Part shown: positions 1 through 9,129 of the stretch, one piece after another
How the letters are laid out: every line of letters starts with the position of its first letter
Position numbering within the stretch: the stretch's first letter is position 1
DNA from: TCS55 sp964343505
GTDB lineage: Bacteria; Fidelibacterota; Marinisomatia; Marinisomatales; TCS55
Reading direction: 5' to 3'
Length of the DNA stretch: 64,000 nucleotides
NCBI GenBank assembly: GCA_964343505.1
Contig: CAYFJU010000003.1
Coordinates: forward strand, 1 to 64,000
Translations under genes and position numbers: made by a program
Notes under the pieces: generated by a model
The model's input: only the letters and a program-made list of their open reading frames with translations
Databases searched by the model: none
What the model was told of the DNA's origin: nothing

Positions 1-70
1 CCAGGGCTTCTTTAAACACTCAAACTGTAAACCATGTCTATGGGAAGACACTAATCTGAGCGTGTAAATA

Positions 71-538
71 TTAGAAAAAAATGAGTGTAACTGTTTCAGC
101 CACGCAGGCCGGCTTTTTTGCCCCATCAATTTCAATCGTAACTTTTTTAAGAATTTTCAGGGCTGTTCGGCGCATTTTTTCAACCCTGACAATATGATAA
201 TTTGATCGTACCATATCTCCCGGTTTTACAGGAGACATATATCGTACCTTGTTCGATCCATAATTCACAAACTGCTTGATTCCCTCAATCGGGATTTGCT
301 CCAAATCCATATCATCGGTTAATAATGGTATCAGGGACAGAGTTAAAAATCCGTGGGCTATCGTTGTACCATAGGGAGATTCCTTCGCAGACCGTTCCGG
401 GTCCACATGAATCCATTGGTGATCCCCGGTGGCTTCGGCAAATTTGTCGATCCGACCTTGGGTCATTTCATGCCATTCACCAATTACCGGTACATTTATT
501 TTGGCGGTCCAATACTCATATCCATGATCCATTGACAT
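71..538 (-). CDS. MaoC-like (R)-specific hydratase, hot-dog fold
   Basis: 155 residues, the usual size of a single-domain MaoC dehydratase. The hydratase-2 signature is visible: ATGDHQWIHVDP carries the catalytic Asp39-x4-His44 pair, followed by the conserved PYGTTIAHGFLTLSL segment. The family hydrates or dehydrates trans-2-enoyl-CoA or related thioesters in the cytoplasm; the actual substrate is not evident. The ATG at 538 is preceded by GAGGTAG at good spacing, which supports this start over Met3. It stands alone; the next gene upstream on this strand is an outer-membrane protein 77 bases away. Bases 1-70 downstream hold nothing I can name. Confidence 0.85.
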   Translation of the reverse strand: MSMDHGYEYWTAKINVPVIGEWHEMTQGRIDKFAEATGDHQWIHVDPERSAKESPYGTTIAHGFLTLSLIPLLTDDMDLEQIPIEGIKQFVNYGSNKVRYMSPVKPGDMVRSNYHIVRVEKMRRTALKILKKVTIEIDGAKKPACVAETVTLIFF

Positions 539-614
539 TTTACTACCTCATTTTCATTGAATAATCAAAGATGGATTTTAAAACAATCGTATGAAAAGTA
601 GTTTAAATAAATAG

Positions 615-2804
615 CTATTTCAATGCATCAAATAAATAGCTGTACTTAATAACGAAGGATTTAGTGCTGGATTCAGTGGGAATACCATCATAATCCTGAG
701 TTTGGTTGTAGACTATGTATAATCCTGTTGCGGCCGATTGCTGCCAGATGAAACGCCAATTCATAGACCATTGATCGGAGCGGCTATTATACTGGAGCAA
801 GGATTGGATATACATTTTGGGCGAAAAGGCATAAGTCAGCCGTGAGCGGATCAGGTTGGTAGTAAACTTTCCACCCGGGAGATTTACCTTGTTATAATTT
901 GAACTGAATTCTGAGGTGAATTTATCCTTGTAGCGAAATCGGATCGTCGGTGTTGCATTGATTCTATCTCCGCCAAAAAAGCCCCCGATTCGATTCATGG
1001 CGAAGAAACTGACCGGCCTGGCCTGATTCGTCATGATGAGGATTTGGATTTCTTTATCATCATAAGTGCCTTCGGGGACGATGACATCATCAGAAATTTC
1101 AAATGATTTTGATACACCCTCTTTCACCAGATTTATCCCCGTATGTACTTCAAAACCGGACCGGAATTCCCAATGGTTATCAATGTGCCACCGGCCGGAT
1201 TCCTGAAACCCATCCAATTTCCAATAACCATCGAAATTCACATGGGGACGAATCTCTAACAGGCCCAGTTTATTCTCGGGACGGAAACGGGTGAAAATTC
1301 GGCCGGACCATTTACGGTAATTCTCCCGCTTCAGATAACCCATCTCCGGATTGAAGTTTGCCCCTACTTCATCATAAGAAAAAGAAGTGGATACCTGTTT
1401 CTTATCCCGGGCCAATTCCAATCGGTAGGCATAGGCATTTTGGTTTTCCAATCCCGGCGTTTCTGTAAATCCGGCAAAAGCGACAATTTTGCTCACCTCA
1501 CCGAGGCCCAGTTGTGCATCAAATGCGTAAGACTGATTTAAGTATCCCTCCTCCCCAAGATGATCCAAGGCAGTAACCATCGTTCCAAAATGGGTTCGGT
1601 TGGGTAATTCTTTCTTGAGCCGGAAAACAGAATAATGGTTTTCATCGGTGACATCCTTTACGGCGTCGGTGCGCATACTGAGGATGCCGACTTTCATTCC
1701 AGCTACTGTGCCTGTTAATCGACCGCCGCCTATGATGGGGACAGGCGTGCCACCTGGGCCCACACCAATTCGACGGCTGAAAAACATTTCTATGTCAGGA
1801 CCGAAAAATCCACCCCCCGTACCTACAGAAAAAAGGCCAGCATTTTCCAAAAAGAATGCTCTTTTCTCCGGGAAAAAGAGGCTGAACCGATCCAAGTTGA
1901 TCTGCTGTTCATCCGCCTCCACCTGGGCAAAATCTGTATTGTAAGTAAGGTCCAAGGTCAGGGAAGATCCGATACTTGCTTTTGCATCCAAGCCAAAATT
2001 GGCATCATTGGACGAAGACGACTCTTCTCCCTTGGTCTTGTTATTTTGGCCTAAGCCATAGGGCATAATTTTGATGTTCCGTGTAACCGGCACATTCATA
2101 TGGGTGAGGGTTCCGGCTGAGACCAATCGGTTCATGGTGAATTGCCTGGAGATCGGGGCCCAGTGGGCTTCTTCTTTCTTCCGGGCAATAACACGTTCAA
2201 AGTTGATTCCCCAGGATTGATCCTTTTTCTTTTTGTATCGCAATGATTTAAATGGGATGGCAAATTCGGCACTCCATCCGAAATCGCTCTTTTGGGACTT
2301 TACTTCCCAAACCGCATCCCAGTTCACATTGAACCCGCCGCCGGTGCCCATACTGAATCGCCGCATAATACTGCCGCCCTCACCGCCACCGGTGATCTGG
2401 GCGTCATATTCAATGCCCGCAGGATTTGTTCCAAATAGATAACCCGTCTGGAAATCCTTGAAGGTGTCTATGATAAATGAAAAACTATCCGAATTATTGA
2501 GTGGTGAATCCCGGCGTGTATCCGAAATGACAATCTCCCCGGGATTTCGGTCATAGGCTACCACGGATACATAAAAGTATTTGTCCGAATACATGACCTT
2601 CACTACTGTTTTCTCTGAAACCGATTCACCCTCATCGGGTGTTTTTTGCGTGAAGGTGGTCACAGCCGGAACATCGGCCCAGGCCGGATCATTCAGCACA
2701 TCTCCATCCAAAACAGGGTCGGTAGCAGCTTTAACGGCTGATGTGGTATTTTGGCCGGTTAGAAATGAAAAAAGGAATACATAGTTAAACAGGATTTTTT
2801 TCAT
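615..2804 (-). CDS. outer-membrane protein, CBM9-like domain plus DUF5916 beta-barrel
   Basis: 729 residues with a cleavable signal peptide (MKKILFNYVFLFSFLTGQ and following). Residues about 25-215 look like the family-9 carbohydrate-binding fold that precedes DUF5916 domains: DPVLDGDVLNDPAWADVPAV at the start and an F.IDTF.D..TGYLFG.NP.G pattern later. The rest alternates aromatic strands with turns, as in an outer-membrane barrel, and contains the family block LDLTYNTDFAQVEADEQQIN followed by SLFFPEKRAFFLENAGLF. These proteins are common in Bacteroidota and related phyla; their function is not established. It appears monocistronic, 19 bases downstream of the carbinolamine dehydratase. Confidence 0.8.
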   Translation of the reverse strand: MKKILFNYVFLFSFLTGQNTTSAVKAATDPVLDGDVLNDPAWADVPAVTTFTQKTPDEGESVSEKTVVKVMYSDKYFYVSVVAYDRNPGEIVISDTRRDSPLNNSDSFSFIIDTFKDFQTGYLFGTNPAGIEYDAQITGGGEGGSIMRRFSMGTGGGFNVNWDAVWEVKSQKSDFGWSAEFAIPFKSLRYKKKKDQSWGINFERVIARKKEEAHWAPISRQFTMNRLVSAGTLTHMNVPVTRNIKIMPYGLGQNNKTKGEESSSSNDANFGLDAKASIGSSLTLDLTYNTDFAQVEADEQQINLDRFSLFFPEKRAFFLENAGLFSVGTGGGFFGPDIEMFFSRRIGVGPGGTPVPIIGGGRLTGTVAGMKVGILSMRTDAVKDVTDENHYSVFRLKKELPNRTHFGTMVTALDHLGEEGYLNQSYAFDAQLGLGEVSKIVAFAGFTETPGLENQNAYAYRLELARDKKQVSTSFSYDEVGANFNPEMGYLKRENYRKWSGRIFTRFRPENKLGLLEIRPHVNFDGYWKLDGFQESGRWHIDNHWEFRSGFEVHTGINLVKEGVSKSFEISDDVIVPEGTYDDKEIQILIMTNQARPVSFFAMNRIGGFFGGDRINATPTIRFRYKDKFTSEFSSNYNKVNLPGGKFTTNLIRSRLTYAFSPKMYIQSLLQYNSRSDQWSMNWRFIWQQSAATGLYIVYNQTQDYDGIPTESSTKSFVIKYSYLFDALK

Positions 2805-2823
2805 GAGTAAATTTCGTTTTTAA

Positions 2824-3102
2824 TTATAATAGTGAGTCAACAGCCTTGGCCATGGCGATACATTGATCCGTCACACCACCTTGGTCGTGGGAGGTAAAAG
2901 TAACACCTACCTTGCACCAACCAACAATCAAGTCAGGGTGGTGATTCTTCTCTTCGGCCACTTCGGCCAAGCGGTTCACAAATTTGATTCCTTCCATATA
3001 GGAATCAAAAGTTACGTTGCGATGAATAGCATTGTCATCAAAAGTCCAGCCATTTAATTCGTTAAGGTCGGACTGTATTTCTGTTTGGGAAAGCAAAGCC
3101 AT
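2824..3102 (-). CDS. phhB: pterin-4a-carbinolamine dehydratase family protein
   Basis: 92 residues, typical for the family. The signature NHHPD lies at residues 53-57 with Trp62 following, and the TSHDQGGVTD block at 71-79 matches the usual THD.GGLT. The enzyme dehydrates 4a-hydroxytetrahydropterin to recycle the cofactor of aromatic hydroxylases; no phenylalanine hydroxylase is in the window. The family has also been linked to molybdenum-cofactor metabolism, and here the next gene upstream is a molybdopterin oxidoreductase 76 bases away. A strong ribosome site, AAGGAGG, precedes the ATG. Confidence 0.85.
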   Translation of the reverse strand: MALLSQTEIQSDLNELNGWTFDDNAIHRNVTFDSYMEGIKFVNRLAEVAEEKNHHPDLIVGWCKVGVTFTSHDQGGVTDQCIAMAKAVDSLL

Positions 3103-3178
3103 GATACCTCCTTCATTCTTGCAATCACGGCGGGGAAATTACAAAGATCGAAACATTTGAATAAGGAATAATCCCGAT

Positions 3179-5326
3179 TTATGGCAGCGGTTTTAGATGA
3201 ACATTTTTAATATGAAGATCCGCGTTGCCGGAAACAGGATCGAATGCTTTATCATCGCCCAATGCATTAAGGTTGCCGCCCCCGTTTCGCACGGCCGCAT
3301 TTTGGTTCGTACCCTCATTTTCATGCCCCCAGCCATGGGGAATGCTGATCACACCAGGCATCATTTCATCGGTTAACTTGGCATCCAATTCTAATTGAAA
3401 ATTAGCTGACTCGACCCTGACCCTTTGTCCCTCACCAATTGATTTTGATTGGGCATCTTCAGGATTGATCAGCACTAAAAAGCGATTATGCCCCGACATA
3501 AGAGAGGGGCAATTATGCATCCATGAATTATTGCTTCGGAGTTGACGTCTCCCAATAAGTGTCATTCCTCCATTTAGATTATTTTGGGATAAATTTGATT
3601 TTACCCTTTCTAAATCTTCGATAAAAACGGATGGCGCCAAATCTATTCTTTTGTCCTTGGTAAATAATCGATTCGGAAAGTTTTGTTTCAAAGGCCCCAG
3701 GTCAACACCGTGGACCTGTTTTTTCACTTTGGCAAGCGATAGACCATTCCATTTGAATAATGATTTTAAACTGCCGTACTTCCCGAACCTAATCCCCAAA
3801 TCCAAAAGCCATTCCGGCCCAAGTTTCCTGGACAAAAAATGATTCAGTTTCGAATATTTCTTGCCCTTCTTTTGGGCAACCCGTTCTGTCAATTCTAAAA
3901 ATATTTCCCAATCGTACTTGCTCCCCTCTTCTTTTGGAAATACCGGTTTAGAATACTTCACCGTATCGCGGACAGACAGTACATTAAAAATGAGGTCGAA
4001 ATGGCCGCCGTTCAGGTTAAAAGCAGGGGGTAGAATAATATCCGCATGGCGGGTTGTTTCATTGATATAAAAATCAATCGAAACCATAAAGTCCAGCCCT
4101 GCAAATGCCCGGTCCAGTTTTTCCCCTCCCGGAATTGAGAGTACCGGATTACCGGCAGAAGTCACCATGGCGCGAATTTGTCCTTCCCCTTTCACCAACA
4201 TTTCATCCGCCATGGTAACCACGGGATATTCCCCGGCAAATTCGGGAATACCCCGCACACGGCTACGGCCTTTGTTATAATGGCCCCTAGTTCGGGGATT
4301 CGCTAACGTATCTAAGGCTGGGGTAGTAAACATGGCCCCACCCGGGGAATCCATATTACCCGTGATTATATTCAGAACGTTTATCAGCCAGTGGACCGTA
4401 CCGCCGAATTTTTGAGTGCAGGATCCGATTCTTCCATAGCATACGGCCGATTCCGCTTTAGAAAAATCCTTCGCTGTCTGTCGTATGGTTTCGGCAGGAA
4501 TCCCCGTCAATTTTGAAATTGTATCCAAATCCATTTTTGGAATGGCGTTCAGGAAGGCGTCTATATTCTTGGTGACAGTTTCCAAATGGCCACTTTCTAT
4601 CCAGCCATTGTTAATGACCTCGTTAATGAGGCCGATTAAAAAATAGACATCAGTTCCCGGCTTTATGAAAAAATGATCATCCGCCAGTTTTGCCGTTTCA
4701 GTCCGGCGGGGATCGACCACGATAAATTTCCCGCCCCGCTTTTGAATGGCCTTCAAGCGGTTTCGCACATCCGGTGCTGTCATGAGGCTCCCATTGGAGA
4801 CAAGAGGATTTCCGCCCATAATGATCATATAATGCGTGCGATCTATGTCGGGAATTGGGACTAAAAGTTGATGACCGAACATCATGTAGGCGGCTAACTG
4901 GTGGGGGATTTGATCTACGGTAGAAGCAGAAAACCTGTTCCGCGTACGAAGAAAAGATAAAAATGTTGGCGCATAGAGAAGGGTACCATAATTGTGAACC
5001 GATGGATTGCCCTGGTAAACGCCAACTGCATTATTGCCATATTTACCCTGGATGCTGACTAATTTGTTCGCCACTTCATCAAAAGCATTTTCCCAAGAAA
5101 TTTTCTCCCATCCGTCACCCGTTTTTTTCAACGGAAACTTCAAACGATCCGGGTCTTCATGGAGGTCTTTATAGGCCAGAGCCTTGGGGCAGATATGTCC
5201 CCGGCTTAAGGGATCTTTTTTATCACCGACTATGGAATTGATCGTTCCATTCTCAGTGGTAATTTCCAGACCGCACATGGCTTCGCAAAGGTTGCAGGTG
5301 CGGTAATGTGTTTGAAAAGTCCCCAT
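3179..5326 (-). CDS. molybdopterin (bis-MGD) oxidoreductase, 4Fe-4S containing
   Basis: 715 residues of the DMSO-reductase superfamily. The N-terminal 4Fe-4S motif is Cys11-x2-Cys14-x3-Cys18-x27-Cys46, followed by Mo-bis-MGD binding blocks (GNPLVSNGSL, VVDPRRTETAKLADDHFFIKPGTD) and a C-terminal dinucleotide-binding domain ending in ISIPHGWGHENEGTN. There is no twin-arginine signal, so it should be cytoplasmic. It lacks recognisable electron-transfer subunits; instead its ATG overlaps the stop codon of the GMC flavoprotein gene (TAATG), which implies translational coupling and a joint function. The substrate is unknown; the family includes formate dehydrogenases, polysulfide reductases and hydroxylases. 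Confidence 0.85.
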   Translation of the reverse strand: MGTFQTHYRTCNLCEAMCGLEITTENGTINSIVGDKKDPLSRGHICPKALAYKDLHEDPDRLKFPLKKTGDGWEKISWENAFDEVANKLVSIQGKYGNNAVGVYQGNPSVHNYGTLLYAPTFLSFLRTRNRFSASTVDQIPHQLAAYMMFGHQLLVPIPDIDRTHYMIIMGGNPLVSNGSLMTAPDVRNRLKAIQKRGGKFIVVDPRRTETAKLADDHFFIKPGTDVYFLIGLINEVINNGWIESGHLETVTKNIDAFLNAIPKMDLDTISKLTGIPAETIRQTAKDFSKAESAVCYGRIGSCTQKFGGTVHWLINVLNIITGNMDSPGGAMFTTPALDTLANPRTRGHYNKGRSRVRGIPEFAGEYPVVTMADEMLVKGEGQIRAMVTSAGNPVLSIPGGEKLDRAFAGLDFMVSIDFYINETTRHADIILPPAFNLNGGHFDLIFNVLSVRDTVKYSKPVFPKEEGSKYDWEIFLELTERVAQKKGKKYSKLNHFLSRKLGPEWLLDLGIRFGKYGSLKSLFKWNGLSLAKVKKQVHGVDLGPLKQNFPNRLFTKDKRIDLAPSVFIEDLERVKSNLSQNNLNGGMTLIGRRQLRSNNSWMHNCPSLMSGHNRFLVLINPEDAQSKSIGEGQRVRVESANFQLELDAKLTDEMMPGVISIPHGWGHENEGTNQNAAVRNGGGNLNALGDDKAFDPVSGNADLHIKNVHLKPLP

Positions 5327-6897
5327 TATTTAGGTGGGATTTTACTCATGGCACGCTCAGTAATGGATGTAATTGTGAGTGATGGATTGACACCGGGATT
5401 GGCCGAAATCATGGCGCCATCGCAAACGAACATATTCTCATATCCAAAAACGCGATTATTTTTATCGATAACACCTTCATTACTGTTTTCACCCATACAG
5501 GCGCCCCCAAGAATATGGGCTGTCGTGGGAACCCCAAACAAGGCTTCATTATAGGGCATCATGGGTTTCCCGTTTATTTTTTTTGCGTACTTATCTATCA
5601 ATTCATCCGCTTCATGGATGAAGGGCGTCGGTTTTTCCCCGGCCTCGATTCCGGTCCGCATCCAAGACCCCAAGCGTCCTTTTTTGAATTGAAGCGTACT
5701 TTCTAATGTTTGCATAAATAACATCACCTGGGTGCGCTGGGCCCAGTCATCCACGAATAACACCTTCAGATTTTGAAGGGGGTGGCGGAGATAATCCCAG
5801 CCGATCCTCACAATCCGACTCATAAAATTTTTTCCATTTACCCGGGGAAACATAATTAGCCGCCAGAAACCGGACCCTTTCGAATACCGCACCGGCTCTA
5901 CATGGGTATGTCTATCGGTGTGGAGGATGGACCCTATTGCAATCCCCTGGGAATAATCTGTCTTTTTATCCAGGGCAGTTACGGGCATCAGGGCCTCGCA
6001 ATTGGTGCGGACCATGGCACCGACCTTTTTGGATAAATTCGGCAGGGATGAACGCATAAGCGCAAGAAGCAATTTGACTGTACCCAGGACACCGCCGGAA
6101 AAAACGACGCCTCTTGTAACGACAGTCCCAGATTTTTTAAACATGAATCCGGTGGATGATTCCCAAGAAACCGTGTACCCCATTTCCCCTTTTTCCCCCA
6201 ATGGCCTTACATCGGTAACCTTAGATTCTGCCTGGATCTTTGCCCCATGATGCTGGGCCAAGTGTAAATAATTCTTATCCAGTGTATTCTTGGAATTATA
6301 GCGGCAGCCCACCATACAGCCGCCACAATAAATACAGCCTGTTCGGTCCGGGCCCTTGCCATCAAAGTATGGATCGGGTACTGTTTCCCCCGGTTTCCCA
6401 AAATAAACAGAAACATTGGTGGGATGGAATTGGTCTTCCTTCCCCATATCACAAGCAAGTTCCTTCAGGGCCTCATCACCTTTTTCCAACCGGGGATTGG
6501 GGCTGGCGCCCAACATTTTCAGTGCTAAGTTGTAAAAGGGTTTTAATTCAGATTCCCAATCTTTTAATTGGCACCAACTGCCACTGGAATAAAACGATTG
6601 TTTCGGGACCGGTAAGGTATTGGCATACACCAAGGAACCGCCGCCCACACCCACCCCGGAAAGAATGCCCACATGGCGATAATAAGTCATCTGGAAAAAT
6701 CCAAATAGCCGCAGGATAGGCGCCCATATCCATTTTTTCAAGTTCCAGATTGTTTTGGGAAAATCAGCAGCGATCCACCATTTCCCCTTCTCGATGACCA
6801 GTACCTTATACCCTTTTTCAGAAAGTCGAAGTGCGGAGACTGAACCACCGAATCCGGAGCCGATGATCACATAATCATAATCATGTTGGGGGGTCAT
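5326..6897 (-). CDS. GMC-family FAD oxidoreductase with ferredoxin-like four-Cys motif
   Basis: 523 residues. The N-terminal FAD Rossmann motif GSGFGGS is at about residues 13-19, and the C-terminal GMC substrate/FAD domain ends in ANPGVNPSLTITSITERA, resembling the cholesterol-oxidase branch. Four cysteines lie in a tight CxxCxxCxxxC pattern at Cys188, Cys191, Cys194 and Cys198; this could ligate a 4Fe-4S cluster and pass electrons onward. It is the first gene of a two-gene operon with the molybdopterin protein. The ATG follows an 8-bp hairpin by only three bases and lacks a purine-rich ribosome site. No signal peptide, so a cytoplasmic alcohol, sterol or polyol dehydrogenase is the likely role; the substrate is unknown. 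Confidence 0.82.
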   Translation of the reverse strand: MTPQHDYDYVIIGSGFGGSVSALRLSEKGYKVLVIEKGKWWIAADFPKTIWNLKKWIWAPILRLFGFFQMTYYRHVGILSGVGVGGGSLVYANTLPVPKQSFYSSGSWCQLKDWESELKPFYNLALKMLGASPNPRLEKGDEALKELACDMGKEDQFHPTNVSVYFGKPGETVPDPYFDGKGPDRTGCIYCGGCMVGCRYNSKNTLDKNYLHLAQHHGAKIQAESKVTDVRPLGEKGEMGYTVSWESSTGFMFKKSGTVVTRGVVFSGGVLGTVKLLLALMRSSLPNLSKKVGAMVRTNCEALMPVTALDKKTDYSQGIAIGSILHTDRHTHVEPVRYSKGSGFWRLIMFPRVNGKNFMSRIVRIGWDYLRHPLQNLKVLFVDDWAQRTQVMLFMQTLESTLQFKKGRLGSWMRTGIEAGEKPTPFIHEADELIDKYAKKINGKPMMPYNEALFGVPTTAHILGGACMGENSNEGVIDKNNRVFGYENMFVCDGAMISANPGVNPSLTITSITERAMSKIPPK

Positions 6898-6900
6898 GGG

Positions 6901-6920
6901 GTGACAATATTAATTGTCAC
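6901..6920. promoter_or_regulatory. inverted repeat abutting the GMC start codon
   Basis: GTGACAAT at 6901-6908 and ATTGTCAC at 6913-6920 form a perfect 8-bp inverted repeat with a 4-base centre, ending three bases before the GMC start codon. It could be a dimeric repressor operator or an RNA hairpin that hides the translation start. I cannot assign a regulator. Confidence 0.45.
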
Positions 6921-6967
6921 GCACGGATCTTCAAACAAATTAAAATTTAGGGCGGTTAGCCTAATGG

Positions 6968-8332
6968 CTACACTTTTATAGTAACCAAAGTGCGAAAAGC
7001 TGACCTTAACCAAATCCCTGAAATGATCACTGCACCGATGGTAGAAATGATCATGGCCACCCAAACCCATTCGATTGGTTTATCCATGACCATAGTAAAA
7101 ATTAACGATAGTGGCGCCGATAGGCCTAAAATGCGGATTGAAGTAATCACCAGCATGGGCATCCCTTTCCCCAATCCCTGGAGGATACGGCCAATGGTCA
7201 TACCGATGGCGATCAGGGGATAAATAAGACAAATATAGCGCAAATAAGTTACGGCAATTAAATTGATCGCTGATTCTTGTGTAAAACCACTCACAACCTG
7301 GGGTGCAAAAAAAAATATAATCACCGAAAGGATAGCGGTAATGACTACCGACTGGGTAATGCCGTATTTGGCAATGGATTTGATCTTGTCCATTTCCTTA
7401 GCGCCAAAAAACATCCCCACCAAGGTGGTTAAAGCTGAAGCGATAGCCATAATCGGTAAAAAGATCACCATATCCAGGCGGCCGCCTACCTGGTAAGCTG
7501 CCACAGCGTCAGTAGAAAATTGAACCAGGATACGGTTGAACACCAGTTGGCCAAAGGCCATGATAATCATGGACATGGAAGCGGGCAGCCCTACGCGAAT
7601 GATATCCTTCAGGATAAACCGGGAGGGTGAAAAATCCCGCATTTTGAAGCGAACATAAGAATGTTTTTTTACAAACAGCATATAAACAAAAATGACAAAG
7701 ACGATGGCTTGGCTAATGGCGGACGCCATGGCCGCGCCGGCCACACCAAAACCCAATGTAAAAATAAAAATCGGGTCCAATATGATATTCATAATTGTGC
7801 CCAATCCCGCCACCATCATAGGCAGTTTCATATCGCCCTCGCCTGCGAGAATAGAGCGGAAAAATGTGGAGAAGACCATGAAGGGAAGTCCAACGAGGCT
7901 CACCTTGAGGTAATCCCAACTGAGGGGCAGGACGGCCTCTGTGGCCCCCAACCGGCGTAATAAATCCGGTCCGTATATAAATCCCAGGGTCGTCAAAACA
8001 GTGCTGATGATTAATCCCATGGCCACCGCGTGTTCCGCTGCATTGTCTGCATTCACTTTATCCCGGGCGCCGATAAAACGGGCGATGGATGCGGTGACGC
8101 CGCTACCCACCCCAAAAGACAATCCTAAAACGAGAAAAAACAGGGGCATATTGAATGCGACCGCTGCGATAGCGTCACCACCAAGGCGACCGATAAACAG
8201 CATATCTACAATGGTATACAAGGTATGGATTCCCATCCCCGCCATAATGGGGATGGCCAATGTCCACAGCCCCTTGGCCGGGTTTTCAAGAAAGGAATCT
8301 AGTCGGGAATTTGTGTTTTCTGCGCCATTCAT
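6968..8332 (-). CDS. MATE family multidrug/cation antiporter
   Basis: 454 residues with about twelve hydrophobic segments in two related halves, the size and layout of MATE exporters. Characteristic stretches are the ENPAKGLWTLAIPIMAGMGI start, MLFIGRLGGDAIAAVAFNMP in helices 1-2, and GLGTIMNIILDPIFIFTLGFG in helix 5. Such proteins extrude organic cations or metabolites in exchange for sodium or protons across the inner membrane. The gene ends 70 bases upstream of the GMC operon and is probably separate from it. The substrate is unknown. Confidence 0.9.
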   Translation of the reverse strand: MNGAENTNSRLDSFLENPAKGLWTLAIPIMAGMGIHTLYTIVDMLFIGRLGGDAIAAVAFNMPLFFLVLGLSFGVGSGVTASIARFIGARDKVNADNAAEHAVAMGLIISTVLTTLGFIYGPDLLRRLGATEAVLPLSWDYLKVSLVGLPFMVFSTFFRSILAGEGDMKLPMMVAGLGTIMNIILDPIFIFTLGFGVAGAAMASAISQAIVFVIFVYMLFVKKHSYVRFKMRDFSPSRFILKDIIRVGLPASMSMIIMAFGQLVFNRILVQFSTDAVAAYQVGGRLDMVIFLPIMAIASALTTLVGMFFGAKEMDKIKSIAKYGITQSVVITAILSVIIFFFAPQVVSGFTQESAINLIAVTYLRYICLIYPLIAIGMTIGRILQGLGKGMPMLVITSIRILGLSAPLSLIFTMVMDKPIEWVWVAMIISTIGAVIISGIWLRSAFRTLVTIKV

Positions 8333-8379
8333 AGGCGCGGAATTTATTGGAAATAATCGGGGGAATTAATTATTAATAT

Positions 8380-9087
8380 TCAATCGGTTGGAAATAAAAT
8401 AGAAAATGGTTTTTCCACCATAAAGTCATCAACATGACCGGAAAGCATTTCAGATTCGTACATAATATGCATGTGAGTAAATCGGGTATGATGAGTAAAT
8501 ATGGCTTGATGTTTTTCCGAATAAAAACCCAAAATCTTACCTGTCGTATTTAAATCCTTTCTCTTCCAAGATTTTGCCAGATGATCATCGTGACTTCCCC
8601 CTTTTTCTTGGGGGGAAATGATGTGCCAATTTATTTGACTAAACTCGCCTTCAATTATAAATGGGAATGGTTTGTCTATATTTAAACCATTTCTCCGGGC
8701 TTTTTCCTTTATCAACTCATCGATTGATTGAAAGTCAATTCCAGAATTCACACGTACACTTTTCCATGAATTTACCTGGGTACTGACCAGTAATAATGCT
8801 TTCGTCTCAGGGGTCAGTCGGGTCTGGAAAGTTGGTAATCCCCCGGGTTGACTCCGATTAATTATGGTTTTACTGTCAAAAATCAAAATTTCACCATCGA
8901 GATTTTCCATCGCCCCCAGACCATAGATATGATAGTCAGTAATCACATCATTTAAAGCCACGACGCCCTTGCGAGCACCTTTGTGCATGATCTTTGATAA
9001 TGCGCCATAAATGTGAATATCAATTTGTTTTTCATTCGAACAAGAATAAATCATGATTGTGATGATAAATAAAATTGTCTTTTTCAT
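8380..9087 (-). CDS. acetolactate-decarboxylase-like lipoprotein
   Basis: I choose the ATG at 9087 because it gives a short signal ending in a lipobox (IMIYS-Cys16); upstream in-frame ATG (9102) and TTG (9111) starts are possible. The mature part follows the BudA/AlsD family: IHIYGALSKIMHKG near the N-terminus, YGLGAMENLDGEILIFD, an EGEFSQINWH block, then THMHI and SGHVDDF, which supply the HxH...H metal ligands of that enzyme. The family turns 2-acetolactate into acetoin. A lipid-anchored extracytoplasmic copy is odd, because acetolactate is cytoplasmic, so the true substrate may differ. Confidence 0.7.
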   Translation of the reverse strand: MKKTILFIITIMIYSCSNEKQIDIHIYGALSKIMHKGARKGVVALNDVITDYHIYGLGAMENLDGEILIFDSKTIINRSQPGGLPTFQTRLTPETKALLLVSTQVNSWKSVRVNSGIDFQSIDELIKEKARRNGLNIDKPFPFIIEGEFSQINWHIISPQEKGGSHDDHLAKSWKRKDLNTTGKILGFYSEKHQAIFTHHTRFTHMHIMYESEMLSGHVDDFMVEKPFSILFPTD

Positions 9088-9129
9088 ATATTCTATTTTC
9101 ATTTCCGGCAAACTGCAGGATTAATTAGC

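Noticed and set aside
6240..6719. 159-codon plus-strand frame opposite the GMC gene
   Set aside because: It overlaps the Fe-S/FAD part of a clearly coding gene and has low-complexity composition unlike a real protein.
6945..6985. tRNA-like string GGGCGGTTAGCCTAATGGCTA before the MATE stop
   Set aside because: No acceptor pairing or anticodon arm can be formed around it.
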